Assembly: GCA_020851395.1 (NCBI GenBank)
Contig: JADZCW010000203.1
Coordinates: 1-8,582 of the forward strand
Origin: Phycisphaeraceae bacterium
Lineage (GTDB): Bacteria > Planctomycetota > Phycisphaerae > Phycisphaerales > Phycisphaeraceae
Direction of reading: 5' to 3'
DNA: 8,582 nt
Made by a program: the position numbers and the translations under genes. Shown piece after piece: positions 1 through 6,032 of the stretch. Position 1 is the stretch's first letter. Each line of letters begins with the position of its first letter. The notes below the pieces were generated by a model. That model searched no databases. It was given only the letters and a program-made list of their open reading frames with translations, and was not told the DNA's origin.

Positions 1-765
1 GCACAGCGCGATCACCATCGCCAGCGGGAACGTCCGCCGCGGGTTCTTCACCTCCTCCGACACATTCAGCAAGTCTTCAAACCCGATGAACGCGAAGAAC
101 GTCAGGATCGACGTCTGCAGCAGCAGCGCGATCTCCAATCCACCCTCCGCCGTCGGATTCGCCGGGCTCGAAGCGTCGAGATAGTTCACCGACCCGATGT
201 ACGGCAGCCCCACCACGATGATCAACACCAATCCCCCCGTCTCCACCACCGTGCAGATGTTGTTCAGCGTCGCCGATTCCTTGATCCCCCGGAAGTTCAC
301 CGCCGCCAAGAACAGCAGAAATCCCCCCACAACCGCCCACGCCGGCAACCATGGCGCCGCCGGCTCGACCATCCCCATCGCGTACTCCGAAAACACCCTG
401 CTCGCCGTCGCCATCGACGTCAGCCCCGACGCCATGATCGCCAGCCCGATCAGATACGTCAGCCACGGCCGCCCCCACGCCCGCTGCGTGATGTACGCCG
501 CCCCCGCCGCCCTGGGATAGCGCGACCCCAGGCTCGCGTAGGACAAACCCGTCAGCCCCGCCGCCACCAGGCTCACCACAAACGCCAGCCAGAGCATGTT
601 CCCCATCTGCCCCGCCGCTTTGCCCACCAAACCATAGATCCCCGCCCCAAGCATGTTCCCCACGCCGTAGATCGCCAACGTCGGCAGCCCCAGCGCCCGT
701 CGCAGCCCGACCGGCTCATCCCCTGATGCCGTCTGATTTTCCGTCAAAGATTTGCCTTCGCTCAT
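1..765 (-). CDS. APC-family amino acid permease, N-terminal part (runs off the left edge)
   Basis: This gene reads leftwards from an ATG at 765 and stays open for 255 codons to the window edge, so the C-terminal half is missing. It is an inner-membrane transporter of the amino acid-polyamine-organocation superfamily, which carries amino acids by proton symport or exchange. After a short polar N-terminus, residues 34-48 carry the first-helix motif GVGNMLGAGIYGLVG, where GAGIYG is the substrate-binding helix break. Further hydrophobic helices follow, and near residues 223-241 comes the typical helix-6 motif FFAFIGFED followed by EEVKNP. No Shine-Dalgarno is visible. A TATGAT hexamer lies six bases before the ATG, so the transcript could be leaderless. 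The gene diverges from msrA across 54 bases. The family call is firm; the substrate cannot be told from this half. Confidence 0.9.
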   Translation of the reverse strand, partial: MSEGKSLTENQTASGDEPVGLRRALGLPTLAIYGVGNMLGAGIYGLVGKAAGQMGNMLWLAFVVSLVAAGLTGLSYASLGSRYPRAAGAAYITQRAWGRPWLTYLIGLAIMASGLTSMATASRVFSEYAMGMVEPAAPWLPAWAVVGGFLLFLAAVNFRGIKESATLNNICTVVETGGLVLIIVVGLPYIGSVNYLDASSPANPTAEGGLEIALLLQTSILTFFAFIGFEDLLNVSEEVKNPRRTFPLAMVIALC

Positions 766-771
766 CGGCGC

Positions 772-777
772 ATCATA
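772..777 (-). promoter_or_regulatory. Possible -10 box of the permease gene, leaderless geometry
   Basis: Read on the minus strand the hexamer is TATGAT, a 5/6 match to the sigma70 -10 consensus. It ends six bases before the permease ATG at 765, so transcription would begin at or near the start codon itself. No good -35 box is seen at 16-18 bases upstream (GGTGAA or GTGAAA). This is a sequence-only suggestion. Confidence 0.35.
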
Positions 778-819
778 ACGTTATCCAAGCCTCTTTCACC
801 CGATTTCCAGGACTTTTTC

Positions 820-1485
820 ATGACCTTCTTCTGTCTGATGCTCCTGCTCTCGGTCACGCTCCTGCTTGGCTGCGCTGACTCCACAAGCCCACCGCGCGAT
901 CCAGCCGCCAAGGTCGCCCCGACCACCCAGCCCACTGATCCTCCCCTCGCCCGCGCCGTCTTCGCCGGCGGCTGCTTCTGGTGCGTCGAGGCCGTCTTCG
1001 AAGAACTCGACGGCGTCACCGACGCCGTCAGCGGTTATGCCGGCGGTCCCCCGGAATTGGCCCACTACGACCTGGTCTGCGGCGGCGACACCGGCCACGC
1101 CGAGGCCGTCATGATCCTCTACGACCCCCGGAAGATCAGCTACGAAAAACTCCTGGAAGTCCACTTCGCCACCCACGACCCGACCACCCTCAACCGCCAG
1201 GGCCACGACATCGGCCCGCAGTACCGCTCCGCCGTCTTCTACGCCGACGAGCACGAAAAACAGATCACCCAGAACTACATTCAGCGGCTCACCGACGCCG
1301 GCGCCTTCTCACGCCCCATCGTCACCACCCTCGAACCCCTTAAGGGTTTCTATCCCGCCGAGCCCCACCATCAGAACTACGTCTGCCAGAACCCCCGCCA
1401 GGCATACGTCCGCGGCGTCGCCCTGCCCAAGGTCGACAAGGTCCGTGAAAAGTTCCCTGAGCTGCTCAGGCCCACGCCCCGCTAA
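820..1485 (+). CDS. msrA: Peptide-methionine (S)-S-oxide reductase MsrA, predicted lipoprotein
   Basis: A 221-residue MsrA that reduces methionine-S-sulfoxide in oxidised proteins. The ATG is set by an AGGA at 809-812, seven bases upstream, and no alternative in-frame start lies nearby. Residues 1-18 form a hydrophobic leader ending in LLGC, a lipobox with C18 as the acylated cysteine, so the enzyme should be anchored in the envelope facing the periplasm. The leader is odd in having no lysine or arginine near its N-terminus. A proline- and threonine-rich linker runs to about residue 44. The catalytic motif GGCFWCVEA puts the nucleophile at C52 with C55 beside it, as in Bacillus-type MsrA. Other family marks are VCGGDTGHAEAV (C87, E95), HDIGPQYRSAVFY and HHQNY; C189 may act in recycling. 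There is no fused MsrB domain. Its reductant is unknown, but the disulfide genes downstream also point to thiol chemistry in the envelope. Confidence 0.95.
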   Translation: MTFFCLMLLLSVTLLLGCADSTSPPRDPAAKVAPTTQPTDPPLARAVFAGGCFWCVEAVFEELDGVTDAVSGYAGGPPELAHYDLVCGGDTGHAEAVMILYDPRKISYEKLLEVHFATHDPTTLNRQGHDIGPQYRSAVFYADEHEKQITQNYIQRLTDAGAFSRPIVTTLEPLKGFYPAEPHHQNYVCQNPRQAYVRGVALPKVDKVREKFPELLRPTPR

Positions 1486-1583
1486 CCCCGGCGTCCGCTC
1501 GTTCTCTGCTCGCCCGAGCCGTGGAGCGCCCACGCACGCAGAAGTGACAGAAAAATTAATTATGCAGACTGTAGGAATATGAC

Positions 1584-1612
1584 TAGACATGATATGTCTT
1601 CTTTTGTAGTAT
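1584..1612 (+). promoter_or_regulatory. Candidate sigma70-like promoter for the small exported protein
   Basis: TAGACA at 1584-1589 (5/6 match to TTGACA) and TAGTAT at 1607-1612 (4/6 match to TATAAT) are separated by 17 bases, in the only markedly AT-rich patch of this part of the window. Transcription would start near 1619, giving a leader of about 320 bases before the ATG at 1936. I found no convincing promoter nearer that gene. A six-base inverted repeat overlaps the -35 box, which suggests regulation. Confidence 0.4.
1585..1599. promoter_or_regulatory. Inverted repeat (operator-like) over the -35 box
   Basis: AGACAT and ATGTCT are perfect six-base arms around a three-base GAT centre. The left arm covers five of the six -35 bases of the candidate promoter. 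A dimeric repressor bound here would block RNA polymerase. The regulator is not identifiable from the window. Confidence 0.4.
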
Positions 1613-1614
1613 TT

Positions 1615-1640
1615 GTCCAGTCCGCTCATTTGTGCTGGAC
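1615..1640. repeat. Inverted repeat GTCCAG/CTGGAC at the predicted transcript start
   Basis: Six-base arms at 1615-1620 and 1635-1640 flank a 14-base loop. If transcription starts near 1619, most of this would lie at the 5' end of the leader RNA; otherwise it could be a second protein-binding site. A further ACCGGC/GCCGGT hairpin lies at 1757-1774. Confidence 0.3.
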
Positions 1641-1869
1641 CGTCGGGGTTTCCCCCCAGAACAGCCCGGAAGAGTCTCAAGGCCTCCGTCACCGTCTGCA
1701 TGACTCGATCGCTCTCGCTCGCTGCCCGCCCCGCCGCTCGACGGACGCGGGACTGGACCGGCGCCTCGGCCGGTGGGAAAGGGGGTTTACCAGCTCGCAT
1801 CACAGATGATCTCGGCGCGGTGTTCGCCGGCTGCACGGGAAGCATCGGGCTCGACCGCACCGTTCGAGT

Positions 1870-1889
1870 TGGCGGTGACGTCACCGCCA
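1870..1889. promoter_or_regulatory. Perfect 20-bp palindrome in the leader of the small exported protein
   Basis: The 20 bases from T1870 to A1889 equal their own reverse complement, centred on GACGTC. As DNA this is a symmetric site suited to a dimeric regulator. As RNA it would fold into an eight-pair G+C-rich stem with an ACGT loop, ending 46 bases before the ATG at 1936. No T-run follows, so it does not look like an intrinsic terminator. The symmetry is certain; the role is not. Confidence 0.5.
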
Positions 1890-1935
1890 CGGTTGTGTCA
1901 TTCACTTCACAAGACTCTTGAAAGAGAGAATCATC

Positions 1936-2352
1936 ATGATCAAACAGACTCTCCTGGGACTGAGCGCTCTGCTGGTGACCCTCACGGTCGTCTCCTCAGC
2001 CTACGCCATCGGCTGCAACTCCAATGTTCAGGCTGACAGCGTTGTCACTTATTACAAGGGCTACCCCTGCGTCTTCGGCATCACCCTCTACGTCGATGAG
2101 TACAGCCACTACGCCCTGTTCAACAGCGGATACGACCTCGGCTGCAGCGGCACCGTCAAGTTCTACTACCCCAGCGGCAGCAACATCGACGGCAGCTGGC
2201 GCGGATCGAGCTCGCCCTACAACCGCCAGTGGAACATCCCCAAATCCTGGGCGGTGACCATGCTCTGCAAGAACCCCGCCGCCCCCTGCGGCAACAACTG
2301 GTGGTGCTGGCAGCAGGGCTTCTATGCCCCGAGCTGCTGCTACAGCGTCTGA
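1936..2352 (+). CDS. Small exported cysteine-rich protein, unknown family
   Basis: A 138-residue protein. I chose the ATG at 1936 because GAGAG at 1924-1928 sits seven bases upstream; an in-frame TTG at 1918 would only add six residues ahead of the same signal peptide. Residues 1-24 are a classical signal peptide: K3, a hydrophobic core, and AYA as the likely cleavage site. The mature part of about 114 residues has eight cysteines (C27, C45, C70, C111, C118, C124 and the adjacent pair C134-C135), enough for four disulfides. It is also rich in aromatics, with six tryptophans, one run being NNWWCW, and about twelve tyrosines. It has no membrane anchor or lipobox, so it should be released to the periplasm or outside. 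I do not recognise the family. Three disulfide-forming (VKOR/DsbA-like) genes follow immediately, suggesting it is their substrate. A small secreted binding protein or toxin-like peptide is possible but unsupported. Confidence 0.85.
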   Translation: MIKQTLLGLSALLVTLTVVSSAYAIGCNSNVQADSVVTYYKGYPCVFGITLYVDEYSHYALFNSGYDLGCSGTVKFYYPSGSNIDGSWRGSSSPYNRQWNIPKSWAVTMLCKNPAAPCGNNWWCWQQGFYAPSCCYSV

Positions 2353-2442
2353 TGCGGCCACCCGCCTGACGGCCCGACGCCCGACCTGACCTGACGGCGC
2401 CGCGCCGAACCCGTGCAGCCGGTGAATGCCGCCCCAGTCGCG

Positions 2443-2472
2443 CTTCTCGCGTTCCCCTCTTCTCGCGTTCCC
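2443..2472. repeat. Two direct copies of a 14-base unit
   Basis: CTTCTCGCGTTCCC occurs at 2443-2456 and again at 2459-2472, separated by two bases, so the copies repeat every 16 bases, about 1.5 helical turns. They lie in the 157-base gap between the cysteine-rich protein gene and the inactive VKOR-DsbA gene, just ahead of its ribosome binding site. I see no promoter or T-run terminator in this gap. It may be a slippage duplication or a paired binding site. Confidence 0.4.
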
Positions 2473-2509
2473 GATCCGTCATCCCACAACCCAAGCCGGA
2501 GCCGACGAC

Positions 2510-3838
2510 ATGCAATCGATCCTCGTCTCCAGACCCGACACAGCCTCCAGTGTCCTTGCCCCACGCAGACCCGCCTCCTGGATGGTCTTGGCCGCCCTGC
2601 TCCTGACCGCAGCCCTGCTCCTCCATCTGCTGATCCGTCCCGATCAAGCCATCCTCCTACTCGGCGACAAGTCCCTCCTAGCCTCTCACTGGGGGCGCTG
2701 GCTCGGCCTTCCCATCGCCGTCCCAGGACTGATCGGGCTGGGCCTTCATGCCCTGACCCGCTCGCCACTCGCCCGCCGTTGGTCCCCCGGCCTGCGATTG
2801 GCGCCCGCCGTCGCGATAGGTGCCGCCTGCCTCTGGCTCCTGTGCGCCCAACTCATCATGACCCACAGCATCGAGCTCCGCCTGCTGATCGTCCTCGCCC
2901 TGGGACTGACCCTCGCCGCCACCGTCCTCTCGCCGCGACTCCCCGACGCCGACCGCGCACGTGCCGTCCACCTCGGCCTGGCCACCGCCGCCCTCGGACT
3001 GCTCCTGCCCCAGCTCGTCAACGCCCACCTCGCCAGCATCCCCAACCCCTACTACGACACCGGCCCCGGTCCCCGCCGCCTGGTCATGCCCCTCGACGGA
3101 CAGCACCCCCTCGCACCCCACGACGTGCCCATGCTCGGCTCGCCCGACGCCCCCGTCATCCTCCTGAGCTTCCTCGACTACACCGACCCCCGTGCCCGCG
3201 TCACCCAGCGGTCACTCGCCGAGGTACGCAAACGCTACGGCGACAACGTCGCCGTCATGCCCGTGATCTACCCCATCCATCCCACCTGCAACCCCAACGT
3301 CGCCAGCCAGCCCGATCCCGAACGCCAGAACGCCTGCTCCTTCGCCCGACTCGCCCTGGCCGTCTGGCGCGTCTCCCCCGACAAATTCCAGGACATGCAC
3401 CTCTACCTCTGCAATCTCGACGAGCCCTCCGAGTCCCGCACCATCGAGCAGGCCCTGACCCATGCCCGCGATCTGATCGGTCCCGACGGGTTGAACCGCG
3501 GCCTATCCGACCCCTGGGTCATCCAGCAGATGTTCGATTACACCCAGGCCAAACCCCAGCTCGGCGGAACCACCGAGGCCGGCGAGAAGGAAGACCACCT
3601 GCCCGTGGTCATGTGGCGCACCGCCGACCTCTCCAAGCCCGGACACATTGTCCTGGGCATGGTCGGACAAGGAGAAGCCCTCTACGACTGGCTCGAACGC
3701 GAATTGAACCTCGTCCCCGCCGACAAGACCGCCGCGCCCGACCACCCCTCCGACCCCGCCCGTCAAGCCGCCAAGAACCAGATCATCGACCTGCTGATCC
3801 AAACCGCCCCCACGCACCCCACGGAGGACGCCCAGTGA
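2510..3838 (+). CDS. VKOR-DsbA-like fusion paralogue lacking all catalytic cysteines
   Basis: A 442-residue membrane protein. The ATG at 2510 follows GGAG at 2498-2501 by eight bases; the frame opens at 2426 but upstream has no comparable site. About five hydrophobic helices (roughly 24-42, 65-82, 95-117, 121-140 and 152-172) form a VKOR-like half with the conserved RWLGLP segment. An extracytoplasmic DsbA/thioredoxin-like half runs to the C-terminus. The second half aligns clearly with the gene at 4513: YDTG-GP-RRL, LGSPDA, DYT, CNPNV, CSFARLA, and a cis-proline-like P365. The active-site cysteines are gone. In the DsbA half CxxC is replaced by D226-P-R-A229. In the VKOR half the loop cysteines align with A47 and G52, the conserved Ser with A58, and the helix-4 CxxC with about E122-L125. 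Only C107, C112, C260, C276 and C301 remain. The intact frame and normal codon use argue for a functional non-enzymatic protein, perhaps an adaptor or chaperone. Confidence 0.85.
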   Translation: MQSILVSRPDTASSVLAPRRPASWMVLAALLLTAALLLHLLIRPDQAILLLGDKSLLASHWGRWLGLPIAVPGLIGLGLHALTRSPLARRWSPGLRLAPAVAIGAACLWLLCAQLIMTHSIELRLLIVLALGLTLAATVLSPRLPDADRARAVHLGLATAALGLLLPQLVNAHLASIPNPYYDTGPGPRRLVMPLDGQHPLAPHDVPMLGSPDAPVILLSFLDYTDPRARVTQRSLAEVRKRYGDNVAVMPVIYPIHPTCNPNVASQPDPERQNACSFARLALAVWRVSPDKFQDMHLYLCNLDEPSESRTIEQALTHARDLIGPDGLNRGLSDPWVIQQMFDYTQAKPQLGGTTEAGEKEDHLPVVMWRTADLSKPGHIVLGMVGQGEALYDWLERELNLVPADKTAAPDHPSDPARQAAKNQIIDLLIQTAPTHPTEDAQ

Positions 3839-4467
3839 CTGCCAATACTCACGCCCAAGACTCCCCCCATCCCCTGCACCGCCTCCACGTCGCGCTCGCC
3901 GCGTGGCGCACAAGCGAGCTCCTCATGCTCGCCCTGGCCCTGGCCGGACTGGCCCTGACGATCTACCTCTCCCTCGTCTCGACGGGCCTCGTCAAGCTCC
4001 TGGGCTGCTCGAGCGGCTCATGCACCAAGCTCGTCATGAGCACCGCCTGGTCCCGCTTCCTCGGCCTGCCCGTCACCCTGCTCGCCGTCATCGTCTACGC
4101 CGCCGTCGTGGTCAGCATCCCCCTGACCCGGCCCGGCCGGCCCACCGCACGCCGACGCATCGCCTGGTCCGTCCTGATCGCTTGCTCCCTCGCCCTGGGC
4201 CTGGCCGCGATCTGGTTCGTCAGCTTGATGATGTTCGAGCTGCGCCGAAGCTGCGGCCACTGCGCCGCCACCCACCTGATCGGCCTGCTCCTGCTCCACC
4301 TCGTCCTGGCCGCGGCCCCCCTCGGACAACCCGCCCCCAACGATCCCGCCCAGTTCCGACTCCGCCCCCTGACCCTCCTGCCCCTGTTCCTGCTCGCCGC
4401 CCTGGCCGTCGGCGTCCTGATCCTCGGCCAGACCTACATGCCCACGCCCCCAGCCGCCTTGCCCTGA
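3835..4467 (+). CDS. VKOR-family membrane thiol oxidase (VKOR domain only)
   Basis: A 210-residue protein starting at GTG 3835. The start overlaps the previous stop (GTGA) and is fixed by a strong GGAGG at 3823-3827, seven bases upstream, so it should be translationally coupled to the gene before it. It has about five transmembrane helices and the VKOR catalytic set: a loop pair C58 and C63, a conserved serine S69, the LGLP turn at 76-79, and the helix CxxC at C140-G-H-C143. VKOR homologues oxidise a thioredoxin-fold partner and reduce quinone. The loop pair is CX4C, one residue shorter than the CX5C of the 4513 gene and of cyanobacterial VKOR. The protein ends at GQTYMP, where the 4513 protein has GQQLMP and continues into a DsbA domain. 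It therefore needs a partner in trans, perhaps the DsbA half encoded at 4513. Confidence 0.9.
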   Translation: MTANTHAQDSPHPLHRLHVALAAWRTSELLMLALALAGLALTIYLSLVSTGLVKLLGCSSGSCTKLVMSTAWSRFLGLPVTLLAVIVYAAVVVSIPLTRPGRPTARRRIAWSVLIACSLALGLAAIWFVSLMMFELRRSCGHCAATHLIGLLLLHLVLAAAPLGQPAPNDPAQFRLRPLTLLPLFLLAALAVGVLILGQTYMPTPPAALP

Positions 4468-4512
4468 CACACGCCCACCCGCCATCCCACGAACCCCAGC
4501 CGAGGTTCCCCC

Positions 4513-5919
4513 ATGCACAGCACCCTGCTCGCCTCCGCCCACGACCTGACCCCCGCCGACAACACCTCAAGCCCCGACCGACACCCCGCGGCGCCCGGTC
4601 CACTCCCTCGCCTGCTGATCGCCGCCTGCGCCCTGGCTGCCGTCGCCGTCACCGCCTACCTCACCATCCACGCCCTGCAATCAAGCTCCATCGCCGGATG
4701 CGCCGCCGGGTCAAGCTGCGACCAGGTCCTGCGCAACTCCGCCTCCCGCTGGCTCGGTGTGCCCGTCGCCGGCCTGGCACTGCTGAGCTACCTTGCCGTC
4801 CTCGCCCTGCTCGTCGCCCCGGCACGACGCTTCGCCCATATCGTCTGGGCCCTGATCCTCGCCCTCGGACTGACCGCGATCGCCGCCGCGATCTGGTTCA
4901 CCGGCCTGCAACTGTTCTCCCTCCACGCCATCTGCCCCTGGTGCATGGCCGCTCATCTCCTGGGATTGCTCACCGGCACACTCATCCTCGCCGCCGTGCT
5001 CTCCCACCCAAACCTGCGCCGCCCTCGCGTCCTGATCGCCGCCGCCGTCCTCGCCGCTGTCGGCCTGACCCTGCTGATCGGCGGCCAGCAACTCATGCCC
5101 TCCGCCACCTACGCCGTCCTGGCAACGTCTCCCACACCCGCCCCAGCCCCGGCCGATCCCATCCTCGCCGGAGCCCAGCGGACCGCCGCCTCCAACGCCC
5201 TGCCTCAACTCAACCTCGGCCCGAACGATCCCCTGGCCACCCTCTTCGCCCCGACGAAAATCACCGCCGGCTACGACACCGGCATCGGCCCCGACCGGCG
5301 ACTGCGCATCCCCGACGCCGCCGAACCGATCGATCCCCGCCGCATGCCCATCCTCGGCTCCCCCGACGCCAAACACCTGCTGATCCTCTTCTTCGATTAC
5401 ACCTGCAACCACTGCCGCCAACTCCATCACCAACTCGAGCGGGCCATGACCCGCTACGGCGATCAGATCGGCATCGTCCTGATCAACTTCCCCCTCAACT
5501 CCGAGTGCAACCCCCACGTCGGCTCGATCGCCAACGATGAGTACCGCTACTCCTGCGCCTACGCCCGCCTCGCCGCCGCCATCTGGATCGCTGCCCCCGA
5601 CAAGTTCGCCACCTTCGACGCCTGGGCCATGCAGGGCGTCCGGCCCCGACCCGTCGACATCGCCGCCCAGTACGCCATTGACCTCGTCGGCCAGGAGAAT
5701 CTCTCCCGCACCCTCGCCGCCGGCGACGTCGAGGACATGATCAGCCGCAACATCACTCTTGGCTCTGACCTGCCCCAAAAAAGCCTTCCCCTCCTCCTCA
5801 TGGACGGCTCCTACATGGTCGGCGCCCCCGAACGTTCGATCGAGCTCTATCAGACCCTCGAGAACAAGCTCGGCATCCAGCCGCTGCCCGAGGCCGCCAC
5901 CCAGCCCTCCGACCGCTGA
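4513..5919 (+). CDS. VKOR-DsbA fusion, complete disulfide-bond-forming oxidase
   Basis: A 468-residue membrane protein. The ATG is supported by GAGG at 4502-4505, seven bases upstream, and only 45 bases separate it from the preceding VKOR gene. The N-terminal VKOR half has about five helices (from about residue 33 to 190) with loop cysteines C63 and C69 (CX5C), S76, RWLGVP at 79-84, and the helix active site C141-P-W-C144. A linker rich in alanine and proline leads to the DsbA/thioredoxin-like half, with active site C298-N-H-C301, a cis-proline-like P426 in SLPLLL, and an extra cysteine pair C332 and C348. The expected reaction is oxidation of cysteines in exported proteins by CNHC, which the VKOR half re-oxidises while passing electrons to quinone. 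Natural VKOR fusions to thioredoxin-fold domains are well known in cyanobacteria and plants. All key residues are present, so I expect an active enzyme. The exported eight-cysteine protein nearby is a plausible client. Confidence 0.92.
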   Translation: MHSTLLASAHDLTPADNTSSPDRHPAAPGPLPRLLIAACALAAVAVTAYLTIHALQSSSIAGCAAGSSCDQVLRNSASRWLGVPVAGLALLSYLAVLALLVAPARRFAHIVWALILALGLTAIAAAIWFTGLQLFSLHAICPWCMAAHLLGLLTGTLILAAVLSHPNLRRPRVLIAAAVLAAVGLTLLIGGQQLMPSATYAVLATSPTPAPAPADPILAGAQRTAASNALPQLNLGPNDPLATLFAPTKITAGYDTGIGPDRRLRIPDAAEPIDPRRMPILGSPDAKHLLILFFDYTCNHCRQLHHQLERAMTRYGDQIGIVLINFPLNSECNPHVGSIANDEYRYSCAYARLAAAIWIAAPDKFATFDAWAMQGVRPRPVDIAAQYAIDLVGQENLSRTLAAGDVEDMISRNITLGSDLPQKSLPLLLMDGSYMVGAPERSIELYQTLENKLGIQPLPEAATQPSDR

Positions 5920-5948
5920 CCGCTATCCACATCCTTTATCAGATCCCT

Positions 5949-5976
5949 TTGGCCTCGTTCATCTGCAGGTTAAGAT
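5949..5976 (+). promoter_or_regulatory. Possible promoter of mscL
   Basis: TTGGCC at 5949-5954 and TAAGAT at 5971-5976 each match the sigma70 consensus at four of six positions and are 16 bases apart. They lie between the end of the VKOR-DsbA gene and the mscL start at 6033, which would give a leader of about 50 bases. I see no terminator after the VKOR-DsbA gene, so read-through is also possible. Confidence 0.3.
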
Positions 5977-6032
5977 GTGCCCATCGGGTAGTACCGGACG
6001 CTCCAATCATCTCCTGCACAAAGGGACCTCGC

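Larger units (their letters stand above)
1486..1935. other. 450-base non-coding region upstream of the small cysteine-rich protein
   Basis: No convincing gene was found on either strand. The open frames here run against neighbouring genes, use codons unlike the other genes in the window, and give arginine/proline/serine-rich products. Part of the region, about 1545-1615, is only about one third G+C by eye, against about two thirds in the window. It holds a candidate promoter with an overlapping inverted repeat. The remaining roughly 300 bases could be a long 5' leader containing several hairpins and a perfect 20-bp palindrome. I recognise no known riboswitch family. Confidence 0.6.

Noticed and set aside
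1519..1535. Possible terminator after msrA (GTGG...CCAC)
   Set aside because: The stem is only about four pairs and is followed by no T-run on the plus strand; too weak to call.
1309..1905. A 198-codon minus-strand open frame over the msrA end and the intergenic region
   Set aside because: It runs antisense into msrA, crosses the AT-rich patch with a sudden change in composition, and has no recognisable motif or convincing ribosome binding site.
1613..1921. A 102-codon plus-strand open frame in the intergenic region
   Set aside because: It has no ribosome binding site, a serine/arginine-rich product without domains, and contains the hairpins and the palindrome. More likely leader RNA or non-coding.
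2391..2405. Possible terminator after the cysteine-rich protein (CGGCG...CGCCG)
   Set aside because: Short five-pair stem with no T-run, so co-transcription with the downstream genes remains possible.
2413..4467. A 684-codon open frame across the inactive VKOR-DsbA gene
   Set aside because: Its first two thirds are an arginine/proline-rich shadow of the real gene in another frame. Only the part from GTG 3835 codes, and it has its own GGAGG site.
3903..5540. A 545-codon plus-strand open frame
   Set aside because: The product is a low-complexity arginine/proline-rich sequence lying out of frame over two well-supported VKOR genes. Long shadow frames are expected at this G+C content.
4711..5778. 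A 355-codon minus-strand open frame opposite the VKOR-DsbA fusion
   Set aside because: It is rich in glycine, aspartate and glutamate with no motifs, as expected from the antisense of a C-ending codon gene. The plus strand has clear catalytic motifs.
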